Part shown: positions 43,258 to 50,841 of the stretch, piece by piece
Numbering within the stretch: the stretch's first letter is position 1
Layout of the letters: each line of letters starts with the position of its first letter
Assembly (NCBI RefSeq): GCF_002499975.2
Contig: NZ_CP052766.1
Span: forward strand, 1,054,001 to 1,118,000
DNA length: 64,000 nucleotides
Direction of reading: 5' to 3'
From: Alteromonas pelagimontana
Lineage (GTDB): Bacteria > Pseudomonadota > Gammaproteobacteria > Enterobacterales > Alteromonadaceae
Notes under the pieces: model-generated
The model's database searches: none
What the model was told of the DNA's origin: nothing
What the model saw: the letters and a program-made list of their open reading frames with translations, nothing else
Translations under genes and position numbers: made by a program

Positions 43258-45276
43258 TTGAACTTTATTCACGATTTACAAAATATTGTTTCTAATCAAC
43301 AGCTGGATTTTGATGAAAAAGTACAAAAGTTACTTTCACTTGGCTTACTTGTCTTCGGACTAGATATTGGTCTGGTTAGTCGCGTTCAGGGAACAAATTA
43401 TACGGTACTCTTTGCACAAACGCCTGATAACTCACTTACAGCAGGTACATCCTTTGATTTAGAAGGAACCTATTGCGTACATACGTTAGAAGCAAATTCT
43501 GCTATTAGTTTTCACCAAGCTTCTGAAACCGATATTGCGGAACATCCTTGCTACAAGAACTTTGGTCTGGAATCTTACATTGGTGCACCAATTCGAGTTG
43601 GCGAGTTAGTTTTTGGCACAGTTAACTTTTCTTCAGCTAAAGCTTCTAAACCTTTTACCGAGACCCATATTGATTATGTTGAACTTCTAGCCCAGTGGTT
43701 AGGCTCAGAATACGCGCGCAAAGAATCGGTCTCCCAGTTAGTGCAAGCAAATAAGATGCTTAACAAATTGGAAAATGTTGCGAAAATTGGTTCTTGGGAG
43801 GTTGATTTAGCCACTGATAAAATCACATGGAGCGATCAAACACGTAAAATTCACGAAGTCGCAAGCGATTACGTACCTGAGTTAAATTCAGCGATTCAAT
43901 TTTACAAAGATCGCAGTAGAGATACCGTAACTAAAGCTGTTGAAAGCGCTGTTGCGCATGGTGAAGATTGGAATCTGGAAGTTGAACTCATTACAGCTAA
44001 AGGAAAAAATATTTGGGTTTCCACACATGGCAGTGCTGAATTTGAAGACGGACAGTGCAAAAGGTTATTTGGTACATTTCAAGATATAACTGAAGCGGTT
44101 ACGTTGCGAAACGAATTAAAGAAACAAAAAATCGAAGCTGAACTAGCGCTTAGGGACAGAAGCATTCTTTTTGCAAAGGTTAGCCATGAACTAAGAACTC
44201 CCTTAAATGGCATCACCGGTATGCTTACGGCGTTAGTTGATGAAGGGAATGCTGAACGACGAAAGGAAATGCTTCAGGTCGCTTTGAGAAGCTCAGACAA
44301 TCTGTTAAAAATAATCAATGAAGTGCTTGATTACTCCAAGCTTAGCCATGGCAGCATGAAGTTAGAGCCCAGCCACTTTTTGCTAAAGACGTCATTTGTT
44401 GACCTTGCGTCCATGTACCTACCCCTTTTTACTAAAAAATCGATAGACTTCTTTGTCAACTTGGATATATCCGATTCTTGTTGGGTATACGTAGATAGCA
44501 CACGCTTGAGCCAGATCGTGTCAAACTTATTGAGTAACTCGCTAAAATTTACTGATAAAGGCGAAGTCAAATTAACTGCATCTGCAAAAGGGGGGAATGG
44601 TAAAGTACATTTAGCTATTGTGATAGAGGATACCGGTGTTGGCATGACTCAGCCATTTTTGAAATCAATATTTACACCGTTTCGGCAAGACATCAGAGAT
44701 ATTTCGGTGAAAAATAGAGGAACGGGTTTAGGGCTTTCCATCGTAAAGGAACTGGTGGACATGATGGGCGGGAGTATTAATGTCCAAAGCGAGAAAAATA
44801 TAGGCTCTACATTTAGGGTGGAGCTTACGGTCGCTACTGGACAAGAAGATCTTTCCGACAGAAATGACAACGACACTGCTTTAATAGACGGTTCAAGGTT
44901 AAATGTGCTAGTTGTCGATGATAACGAAATCAATCGGCTCGTAATGGAAGCGAGTTTAAATAAATTCCATATAACGCCTGATTTCGCAGTAGACGGTAGA
45001 GACGCAGTTTATAAGTGCGAGGAAAATAGCTACGACTTAATTTTTATGGATTGTGTAATGCCAGAGCTAGATGGCTTGGATGCCACTAGGATATTGCGAC
45101 AGCGGGGGTTAGTGGCAGATGAAACGGTCATTGCTGCACTTACTGCAAATACCGCAGACGCTGATAAACAAGCATGCAAAAAAGCGGGAATGAATCTGTT
45201 TATTGCTAAACCCTTTAAGATGAAAAGCATATACACTGCTGTGGAAAGCGCATTAGCCAAAATAAATTTACGATAA
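43258..45276 (+). CDS. hybrid sensor histidine kinase (GAF-PAS-HisKA-HATPase-REC)
   Basis: A cytoplasmic hybrid kinase of 672 residues with no transmembrane segment. The order is an N-terminal GAF-like domain (about 10-160), PAS domain (about 170-285, KIGSWEVDLATDKITWS and a PAC end), HisKA with H310 in VSHELRTPLNG, HATPase_c with NLLSNSLKFT, DTGVGM and GTGLGLSIVKEL, and a receiver with D598 in FMDCVMPELDGLD. It has no HPt domain; the orphan HPt at 41531-41875 could complete the relay. It starts at TTG 43258, with AAAGGAG six bases before it, 115 bases after the REC-GGDEF gene. Confidence 0.93.
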   Translation: MNFIHDLQNIVSNQQLDFDEKVQKLLSLGLLVFGLDIGLVSRVQGTNYTVLFAQTPDNSLTAGTSFDLEGTYCVHTLEANSAISFHQASETDIAEHPCYKNFGLESYIGAPIRVGELVFGTVNFSSAKASKPFTETHIDYVELLAQWLGSEYARKESVSQLVQANKMLNKLENVAKIGSWEVDLATDKITWSDQTRKIHEVASDYVPELNSAIQFYKDRSRDTVTKAVESAVAHGEDWNLEVELITAKGKNIWVSTHGSAEFEDGQCKRLFGTFQDITEAVTLRNELKKQKIEAELALRDRSILFAKVSHELRTPLNGITGMLTALVDEGNAERRKEMLQVALRSSDNLLKIINEVLDYSKLSHGSMKLEPSHFLLKTSFVDLASMYLPLFTKKSIDFFVNLDISDSCWVYVDSTRLSQIVSNLLSNSLKFTDKGEVKLTASAKGGNGKVHLAIVIEDTGVGMTQPFLKSIFTPFRQDIRDISVKNRGTGLGLSIVKELVDMMGGSINVQSEKNIGSTFRVELTVATGQEDLSDRNDNDTALIDGSRLNVLVVDDNEINRLVMEASLNKFHITPDFAVDGRDAVYKCEENSYDLIFMDCVMPELDGLDATRILRQRGLVADETVIAALTANTADADKQACKKAGMNLFIAKPFKMKSIYTAVESALAKINLR

Positions 45277-45388
45277 CCGATACGACAAAAATGAGCGGCT
45301 AAGTTAGTGTTAACGGCTTAGAAAGTAAGTTTACAAGTGTTCGCTGAAATTTTAGACTGACCACAGATACAACAGAAAAGGAAGTACC

Positions 45389-45940
45389 ATGTCGTATCTT
45401 CCCCATTGCGCGTATTCCGTTATTGAAGAAAGACTGAATAGTCTGAGTCATGGACTGGGGCTTATTGCCGCCATCGCCGGCACGCTCTTTTTGTTGTTAA
45501 GAGCTGAAAATCCGCTATCAACTACTGCCTCGGCAGTTTACGGCTCAACGCTCATTCTCATGTTTTTAAGCTCTACTCTTTACCACGGTATCCATCATTG
45601 GCGGGCAAAAGGCTGGCTTAAGCTTCTCGACCATAGCGCTATTTATCTTCTCATCGCGGGAACCTACACCCCCTTTCTCGTAGTGTCTATCGGCGGTTGG
45701 TTGGGAATAACTATGACAGCACTAATTTGGACATTTGCGCTCATCGGCGTAACTTTTAAAATAGTAGCCCAGCACCGTTTTCCAAAGGTATCGGTAGCCA
45801 CGTATTTAATGATGGGATGGTTTGCGCTGGGGCTGATTTACCCATTATACATGTCGCTTCCAGGCGCCGGTTTATGGTTAATTATTGCTGGTGGCTTTGT
45901 TTTAGCGTCGGGGTTTTATTTTACGTGGCGAAAAAAGTAA
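45389..45940 (+). CDS. hemolysin III / TrhA family protein, frame ends early at a slippery site
   Basis: A membrane protein of the hemolysin III (YqfA/TrhA, PAQR-like) family. The zero-frame product has 183 residues and carries the family features EERLNSLSHGLGL, LYHGIHHW and LLDHSAIYLLIAGTYTP. It stops at TAA 45938-45940, before the last helix. The missing last helix, containing HAVWHLFVLGG with the conserved HxxxH residues expected near the metal site, is encoded without a gap in the -1 frame to 46023. The break falls exactly at A-AAA-AAG (45931-45937), in phase for -1 slippage. Read through by -1 shift the protein has 211 residues, the normal family length. So this is a programmed frameshift, a one-base deletion in an A run (mutation), or a sequencing error. 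Confidence 0.85.
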   Translation: MSYLPHCAYSVIEERLNSLSHGLGLIAAIAGTLFLLLRAENPLSTTASAVYGSTLILMFLSSTLYHGIHHWRAKGWLKLLDHSAIYLLIAGTYTPFLVVSIGGWLGITMTALIWTFALIGVTFKIVAQHRFPKVSVATYLMMGWFALGLIYPLYMSLPGAGLWLIIAGGFVLASGFYFTWRKK

Positions 45941-45963
45941 AATACACTCATGCCGTTTGGCAT
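45931..45963 (+). promoter_or_regulatory. candidate -1 frameshift signal
   Basis: The heptamer A AAA AAG, the slippery sequence of E. coli dnaX, lies in the correct codon phase at 45931-45937 immediately before the stop codon TAA. Twelve bases downstream is a small hairpin, ATGCC-GTTT-GGCAT (45950-45963). That spacing is a little longer than usual and the stem is short, so stimulation is uncertain. Confidence 0.45.
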
Positions 45964-46023
45964 CTTTTTGTTCTCGGTGGTTGTGTGTGCCACTACTTTT
46001 CAATTTATTATTACGTGGTATGA
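45937..46023 (+). pseudogene. -1 frame continuation of the hemolysin III protein
   Basis: These 28 codons encode the last transmembrane helix of the hemolysin III family (VKYTHAVWHLFVLGG, then CHYFSIYYYVV) and end with TGA at 46021-46023. They have no ribosome-binding site placed to start them independently. They make sense only as the C-terminus of the preceding gene after a -1 frame change. Confidence 0.75.
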
Positions 46024-46053
46024 CATCGGCGGCTACGTTGCAAATAAGGATTT

Positions 46054-46551
46054 ATGGCTCACCCCCCTGATATAGATTACAGCGAATCATTCTCTGGATT
46101 TAAAATAGCTGGCGGAAGTATTTGCCTGGGTACTGCGCCTGATGCGAAGCGCTGCGTTGCTTTGCGCAATGCTGGATTTACCCATATTGCCACGGTGCAA
46201 ACCTCCGACGAAAGTGCAAGAACAGTGCAACATGCTGTCCAGGAGAGCGGGGTTACATGGATTTGGCTCCCTTTTGAACATACCATCCAATGTAGCGAAA
46301 GCGAGCAGGCCCACCTACAACAATATATCGTTGAGCTTCAACAAACGCTGCAAAAAGCCGGTAGCGTTTACCTTCATTGCGATAATTCATTAAGACGTTG
46401 TGGCTTGCTCTTCTTTGCTCTTTGCCACTATCTGCGCCTGCCCTCTGCCAATGCGTACTCCGCTTTACACTGCTTTGATGCCAAAAGTGCCAACGGTTTG
46501 CCTCGCCAAGAGTTGGAATGGGCCGCGGCATTAGGTTCTTCATTGCGCTAA
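46054..46551 (+). CDS. dual-specificity phosphatase-like protein
   Basis: A cytoplasmic protein of 165 residues with the outline of a small tyrosine/dual-specificity phosphatase. The P-loop is YLHCDNSLRRCG, which keeps the CX5R cysteine and arginine but differs from the common HCxxGxxRTG. Before it is the strand-helix pattern FTHIATVQTSDE and WLPFEHT. The C-terminus ends in a helix (LEWAAALGSSL) like that of bacterial DSP-like proteins. It follows the hemolysin III gene closely and may be co-transcribed. Catalytic activity is likely but not certain, given the atypical loop. Confidence 0.7.
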   Translation: MAHPPDIDYSESFSGFKIAGGSICLGTAPDAKRCVALRNAGFTHIATVQTSDESARTVQHAVQESGVTWIWLPFEHTIQCSESEQAHLQQYIVELQQTLQKAGSVYLHCDNSLRRCGLLFFALCHYLRLPSANAYSALHCFDAKSANGLPRQELEWAAALGSSLR

Positions 46552-46663
46552 ATTTGCCTCCCCAAGACATCGAATTTTCGCTTCAATTGTTCTCTGGGTG
46601 GATGAACAGTTAATACTACTGCCATAATTACGATCTACTGTGATGGCCGTGGCATCAATTCTG

Positions 46664-46705
46664 CTTAAACTGCGTAAGTTGCTTCAACTGTTTAAGTTGA
46701 CGCAG
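46664..46705 (+). other. segment with two mutually exclusive hairpins
   Basis: CTTAAAC (46664-46670) pairs with GTTTAAG (46690-46696), and inside it AGTTG (46677-46681) pairs with CAACT (46685-46689), giving a 12-bp stem with one 6-base bulge. Alternatively, CTGCGT (46670-46675) pairs with ACGCAG (46700-46705). The pairs overlap, so only one can form at a time, as in attenuators. No downstream terminator was found nearby. Confidence 0.35.
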
Positions 46706-46832
46706 TGACAATCCGGTCGTGACTGCCAGTTATCATTCATGCCCATTTAAGGCCCGTGGCGAGCAAGGTAAAACCTGTTTTGCTGAGCCTCATAGGTAAG
46801 CCAGGGAGAGATTGCCGTTGATTTTTAAGCGA

Positions 46833-46916
46833 TAAGTGAAGATTTCTTAGCCTAACTGCTGGAGCATGGATGCTCCAGCAGAGCCATCAGGGATGTTTTT
46901 GCGGCGTTTCGGATGA
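46833..46916 (+). repeat. 84-bp repeat, left copy
   Basis: An 84-base stretch matching the reverse complement of 54330-54413 at 76 of 84 positions without gaps. Its centre is a hairpin, CTGGAGCAT-GG-ATGCTCCAG, followed by AGCAGAGCCATCAG. It contains no ORF and lies 220 bases before the first exopolysaccharide gene. Confidence 0.9.
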
Positions 46917-47073
46917 GAAATTTAGCTTATTTCTTTAGACTGCTGATTTTTTTAGCATTCATGCTCTTGCTCTGATCGGTAAGCGTTTTTAGAAGAAGAT
47001 CGATGAAGATCACAGCAACGGGAAACGCTCCACCAAAGAAGATTGAAATATATCAAAGTAACTAAACCGAATT

Positions 47074-47099
47074 GGCGGTAAATCAAGTATGTATTTACC
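47074..47099 (+). promoter_or_regulatory. ops-like element and leader hairpin
   Basis: GGCGGTA at 47074-47080 matches seven of the eight core bases of the ops element (GGCGGTAG) used by RfaH-type antiterminators in polysaccharide operons. It overlaps a hairpin, GGTAAAT/ATTTACC (47077-47083 and 47093-47099), 36 bases before the start codon. A seven-base match may be chance. Confidence 0.3.
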
Positions 47100-47135
47100 C
47101 AGCTGATTCCCCATTCCCTCTCTAAGGAGATCAGG

Positions 47136-49196
47136 ATGCAAATATCCCCTTTTTACTCGCTATTTATCATTTTTCTTCTGTCTGCCGGCTCAGCATTGAC
47201 TGCCTGTGCTCCAGTAAGTTCGCAGACAACACAAGCGCCCTCTTTTCCTGGTCAACCTGGCAACGCTGCGCTGCAAAAGATTGAAGAACAACAAATTACA
47301 ACAGTGGAAGAGGCGACCACATTGGTTGCTAATCTTGCGGCAGCAAAAAAATATAGCCGATTGATGAAGAACCTGCCTACAGCCGACAATACTCAGGCTG
47401 CCGAGCTACTTATGCAATTGCGTTCTGGCACGCCACTTCTCCAGGCGGTAAATCAGCTCGTTGCTGATAATCCTGAAGCTACTAGAGCTTACGTTAAAGC
47501 CGCTATGGTGTTGTTCCCGCTCGAAAGGTATGAGGTTTATCGCAGTTTAAAAGCCTCATCAGAAATTGAAGCAGGAAAATTGAATAAATGGGCATCTTCG
47601 GCGGGCGTTCTTGTCGCAGAGACCGTCCCTGTTGCACTGTCAAATGATGGCAGTGTATTTATTCAGCCACTAATCGAATCAGCCAGCGTTACACTTTCAG
47701 GCGTGACCGAAACAACGCAAGCCACATTACAATATCGCGAAGCGGGAAATTCTGATACACCATGGAAGAGTGGCCGGGAGCTGGTCTGGGAGCCTGTAAA
47801 TAGTGTGCTGACAGGTCCCATTGTCTATTTACAACCCGCCACCTCTTATGAAATAAAAATTTCGTTGAAGGAAGGTGACCGCGTAACGGATGAAATATCC
47901 CAGAAATTTACTACACGCCCTGATAAGCCGCCTTTTGACCCTGCTAAAACCTACAAGCTAGCCGACATTTACCGCGGCGGAACGCTGGATTTAGAGGAAC
48001 TCAATATTCAGGGAAGCCCAGACGGCTGGGTAAAAATTGTTGGCGATGAAAACACGCCCATTGTCGCCGACGAGGATGACAAGCACGCTATTTTCGTTGG
48101 TGACAACAGCTATATTTATTTCGAAAATATCACCGTTCGTGGCGGTCGCGTACATGCAGTATATGGTGAAAACGCTCACCACCTCTGGATAAACAAGTGT
48201 GATATTTCGAATTGGGGCCGAGAGCCAAAAATCATGAAGAATGGCATTGCCTTTGAGGAAGAAGGCGCCGGGCCAATAAACTATGATGCAGGTCTTTATT
48301 TTCGTCAGTCGGGTGTCATTACCGTGGAAAATTGCTACGTTCATGATCCTGTTCCCTCGGCCAATGACTGGTCCGTTGCCCATCCTAAAGGGCCCACAGC
48401 ATTTCTGGCCCATGCCAATCATCCAGATCCTGAATTTAAGGGGCAGATAATCCTACGCAACAATGTCTTTACCGGCGCACCGGATCATCGCTTCAATGAT
48501 GTGATAGAGGGTAGAAAAAACGCAGAGGCGTTAGGCGGATTTGTCCGCGATTCAGCAATTTACAACAACATTTTAGCCTACGCCAACGACGACGGTATTG
48601 AACTGGACGGCGGACAAAGCAATGTATTGTTCTACAACAATGACGTGTCGCACACTTATACAGGCATAAGCGCCATTCCAGTAAGAGTAGGCCCGAGCTT
48701 TATCTTTAACAACTTTATCCACGATCTTGGCGATCAAACCGGCAAGCAGTGGGCAGCAATAAAACTGGGAGGCTTACTAACCGCACCCATGGGCAGAGCC
48801 TATATTCTGCACAACCTCATCACGGTGGCCCGAAACGGTTTAACGGCATCACGCTTTCAGGACGACAGTACGTTTTGGATATTGGCGCAGAACAATATTA
48901 TTGTCACTGAAAAAGATAACAATATGGTGGGCTATAACGTGTATGATCCGGAACAGTTCGCTGGCTCTCTTTTCATCAATAACTTTATGTATAATGTCGC
49001 CAGCGGCGAGCCCAAGGTTAATGCCGTAATCACCGAACCATACGTTTATGAAAAGCTTCAGTCTCTTCATGGCGTTCAGCAGGTACTGGAAGCGCAAGGC
49101 AGTATGTTGTTGCCGGTATGCGACAAATACTACATTAATAACATCACGCAACTTTCTGAAGATGGCAAAAACTATATTTATGGGATCATCAAATAA
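47136..49196 (+). CDS. lipoprotein with right-handed parallel beta-helix
   Basis: A large exported protein of 686 residues with lipobox LTAC (C24). After about 150 helical residues there is a fibronectin-III-like segment (near residues 185-265, ending ISQKFTTRP). A right-handed parallel beta-helix follows, with repeated coils of the type YFENITVRGG, LWINKCDIS, ITVENCYVHD and ILRNNVFTGAP. Such helices are found in pectate, alginate and chondroitin lyases, epimerases and tail-spike depolymerases. At the edge of the exopolysaccharide locus it may trim, epimerise or bind the polymer. I cannot identify the catalytic residues, so the activity is open. Confidence 0.78.
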   Translation: MQISPFYSLFIIFLLSAGSALTACAPVSSQTTQAPSFPGQPGNAALQKIEEQQITTVEEATTLVANLAAAKKYSRLMKNLPTADNTQAAELLMQLRSGTPLLQAVNQLVADNPEATRAYVKAAMVLFPLERYEVYRSLKASSEIEAGKLNKWASSAGVLVAETVPVALSNDGSVFIQPLIESASVTLSGVTETTQATLQYREAGNSDTPWKSGRELVWEPVNSVLTGPIVYLQPATSYEIKISLKEGDRVTDEISQKFTTRPDKPPFDPAKTYKLADIYRGGTLDLEELNIQGSPDGWVKIVGDENTPIVADEDDKHAIFVGDNSYIYFENITVRGGRVHAVYGENAHHLWINKCDISNWGREPKIMKNGIAFEEEGAGPINYDAGLYFRQSGVITVENCYVHDPVPSANDWSVAHPKGPTAFLAHANHPDPEFKGQIILRNNVFTGAPDHRFNDVIEGRKNAEALGGFVRDSAIYNNILAYANDDGIELDGGQSNVLFYNNDVSHTYTGISAIPVRVGPSFIFNNFIHDLGDQTGKQWAAIKLGGLLTAPMGRAYILHNLITVARNGLTASRFQDDSTFWILAQNNIIVTEKDNNMVGYNVYDPEQFAGSLFINNFMYNVASGEPKVNAVITEPYVYEKLQSLHGVQQVLEAQGSMLLPVCDKYYINNITQLSEDGKNYIYGIIK

Positions 49197-49259
49197 GGCG
49201 AGCAATTGGCTCGCCTATTGCAACAATCAGTTATTCTTACAGGGAACGTATTTCAGCCC

Positions 49260-50735
49260 ATGTCGTTAAAAGCCAAATCCATTGCCGGGGCATTTTTCAG
49301 TTTATCTGCCAACGGCTTTGCACAAATCATAAATTTTATTGTTTACGCCATTATGGCTCGCATTCTCGGCGTAGAAGAATTCGGCCTGGTCGCCATTTGT
49401 TTAATGGTGGTGGAGTTTTGTAATTTATTTGTCACTGTGGGTATAAGCCAGAATCTTATTCAGCGCAAAGAGTGGGACAACGATTTTGCCAGTCTCTCAT
49501 TTTGGGTACTGATGGTGGTCTCGGCAGGCATTGCGGCGCTGATCTTTGCCGTAGCAGTGCCTATAGCTTATTACACCTACTCTGAGCTGGCGGCGCAACT
49601 TATTGCCGCACTTGCCATCATTCCCATTTCTAATGGATTCAGATTAATTCATAAATCCAAGCTGGAGCGGGAATTCCAAAATAAGAAATTAGCGGCTTAC
49701 GATACCGCTGGCGTAATAATCGGCGGTATTGTGTCTGTAGTAACAGCCTTGCAGGGTTTCGGAGCCTGGGCGATTATCTATGGGAAGGTTGCGCAAAGCG
49801 TGGTGTCTACCGCGTTAACCTGTGCCAAATCTGATTTTCGTCCGCAAAAGGTCAAAGACAAAAGTCATCTACCGGAAATTATTTCTTTTTCTAAACCGCT
49901 TATTGCAATGTCTTTCGTAAACTTCTTTTCGCAGAAAACATCTAATATCGTGATTGCGTTTTTCCTCGGCGCCGCGACTTTTGCTTATTCATCAGTGGCC
50001 AGACAAGGCTTTTCTGTGATTAACAATCTTACCTTCCAGCCGTTAAACAGAATAGCACTGGCTGGGTTAGCGCGGGTTGACGAACTACGGTTGAAGAAAA
50101 CTTTTAATCGAATCGTCAGCATGACTGCTATATTTGTTACCCCTATTTATTTTGGAATTGGCGCAGTTGCTCATCCTTTTATCGATTTGGTGTTTGGCGA
50201 TAAATGGACTTCCAGTGCGTATCTTTTGTCTATTCTTGCCATCATGGCTCCCACACAGGTAATGGCTTACTACTTACCTAATCTGCTAATTTCCCGCGGA
50301 TTACCGGGCCAGGCATTCAAGCTGAACATGATTAACCTTGTGGTGAATATGGCTCTGCCAATTATGGCGGTTCCATGGGGGCTATATGCGGTTATTGTTG
50401 CACTGGTCGTGGCGAATTACGTCACTGTGATTCTGAAGTTTAATGTGGTGAAGAAGCATTTAGGCATTGGAATTAGCGATGCCATTAAACATACCTGGAT
50501 GTTTTCATTAGCGGGATTTACCATGTTTGCCAGCGTGCTTTATCTTGAGCGTATGCATGTGCTGCCTATTACCAACGTCTTTCTTGAACTAGCGGCCTTG
50601 GTAGGTATTGGAGCGATAATTTACGGTCTTATCCTGTTATTGTTCTTCCGACAAAAAACCTTCTCTGTCATTGGCGAACTTAAAAGGAATCCTATGCCAA
50701 AGAAGGTCGTAAAAGATAATCAGGTAGAGGCGTGA
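49260..50735 (+). CDS. Wzx-type oligosaccharide flippase
   Basis: A MOP-superfamily polysaccharide flippase of about 491 residues with 12-14 hydrophobic segments. The start SLKAKSIAGAFFSLSANGFAQ, followed by ARILGVEEFGLVAI, is typical of the Wzx/RfbX (MATE-like) group. It moves undecaprenyl-linked repeat units across the inner membrane. The ATG at 49260 fits the family start; the frame is open 18 codons further upstream. It follows the beta-helix lipoprotein gene and ends in a strong terminator. Confidence 0.9.
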   Translation: MSLKAKSIAGAFFSLSANGFAQIINFIVYAIMARILGVEEFGLVAICLMVVEFCNLFVTVGISQNLIQRKEWDNDFASLSFWVLMVVSAGIAALIFAVAVPIAYYTYSELAAQLIAALAIIPISNGFRLIHKSKLEREFQNKKLAAYDTAGVIIGGIVSVVTALQGFGAWAIIYGKVAQSVVSTALTCAKSDFRPQKVKDKSHLPEIISFSKPLIAMSFVNFFSQKTSNIVIAFFLGAATFAYSSVARQGFSVINNLTFQPLNRIALAGLARVDELRLKKTFNRIVSMTAIFVTPIYFGIGAVAHPFIDLVFGDKWTSSAYLLSILAIMAPTQVMAYYLPNLLISRGLPGQAFKLNMINLVVNMALPIMAVPWGLYAVIVALVVANYVTVILKFNVVKKHLGIGISDAIKHTWMFSLAGFTMFASVLYLERMHVLPITNVFLELAALVGIGAIIYGLILLLFFRQKTFSVIGELKRNPMPKKVVKDNQVEA

Positions 50736-50752
50736 TCAGGAAATGGTAAATG

Positions 50753-50783
50753 AAAGGCCGGTGAAAAAGTTCATCGGCCTTTT
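50753..50783. terminator. terminator between wzx-type and pyruvyltransferase genes
   Basis: The stem AAAGGCCG / CGGCCTTT (50753-50760 and 50775-50782) is extended by TGAA/TTCA around an AAAG loop and followed by T residues. It starts 18 bases after the flippase stop. On the minus strand it is also followed by a short T-rich stretch, so it may serve the convergent gene too. Confidence 0.8.
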
Positions 50784-50790
50784 GCGGTTA

Positions 50791-50841
50791 TACTAATCCC
50801 CCTTGATGTGTGCTCAGCTCAGAGACAAAGGCGGATTAATA
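50791..50841 (+). repeat. short dispersed element, copy 3 (complete)
   Basis: The best copy of the element also seen at 13112-13163 and 21860-21893. The ends form an inverted repeat: TACTAATCCCCCTT (50791-50804) and AAGGCGGATTAATA (50828-50841), 12 of 14 pairing. The core reads GATGTGTGCTCAGCTCAGAG. It lies between two convergent genes and abuts the stop codon of the pyruvyltransferase gene. Confidence 0.65.

Larger units (their letters stand above)
46552..47135. other. 584-base region at the left edge of the exopolysaccharide locus
   Basis: No gene is seen. It contains a structured segment (46664-46705), the left copy of an 84-bp inverted repeat (46833-46916) and an ops-like element with a hairpin (47074-47099). 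It is probably the leader or promoter region of the polysaccharide genes. Confidence 0.6.

Noticed and set aside
45817..46023. Independent 68-codon gene overlapping the end of the hemolysin III gene
   Set aside because: Only its last 28 codons look like protein, and they are the missing C-terminus of the hemolysin III gene, so it is treated as a frame continuation.
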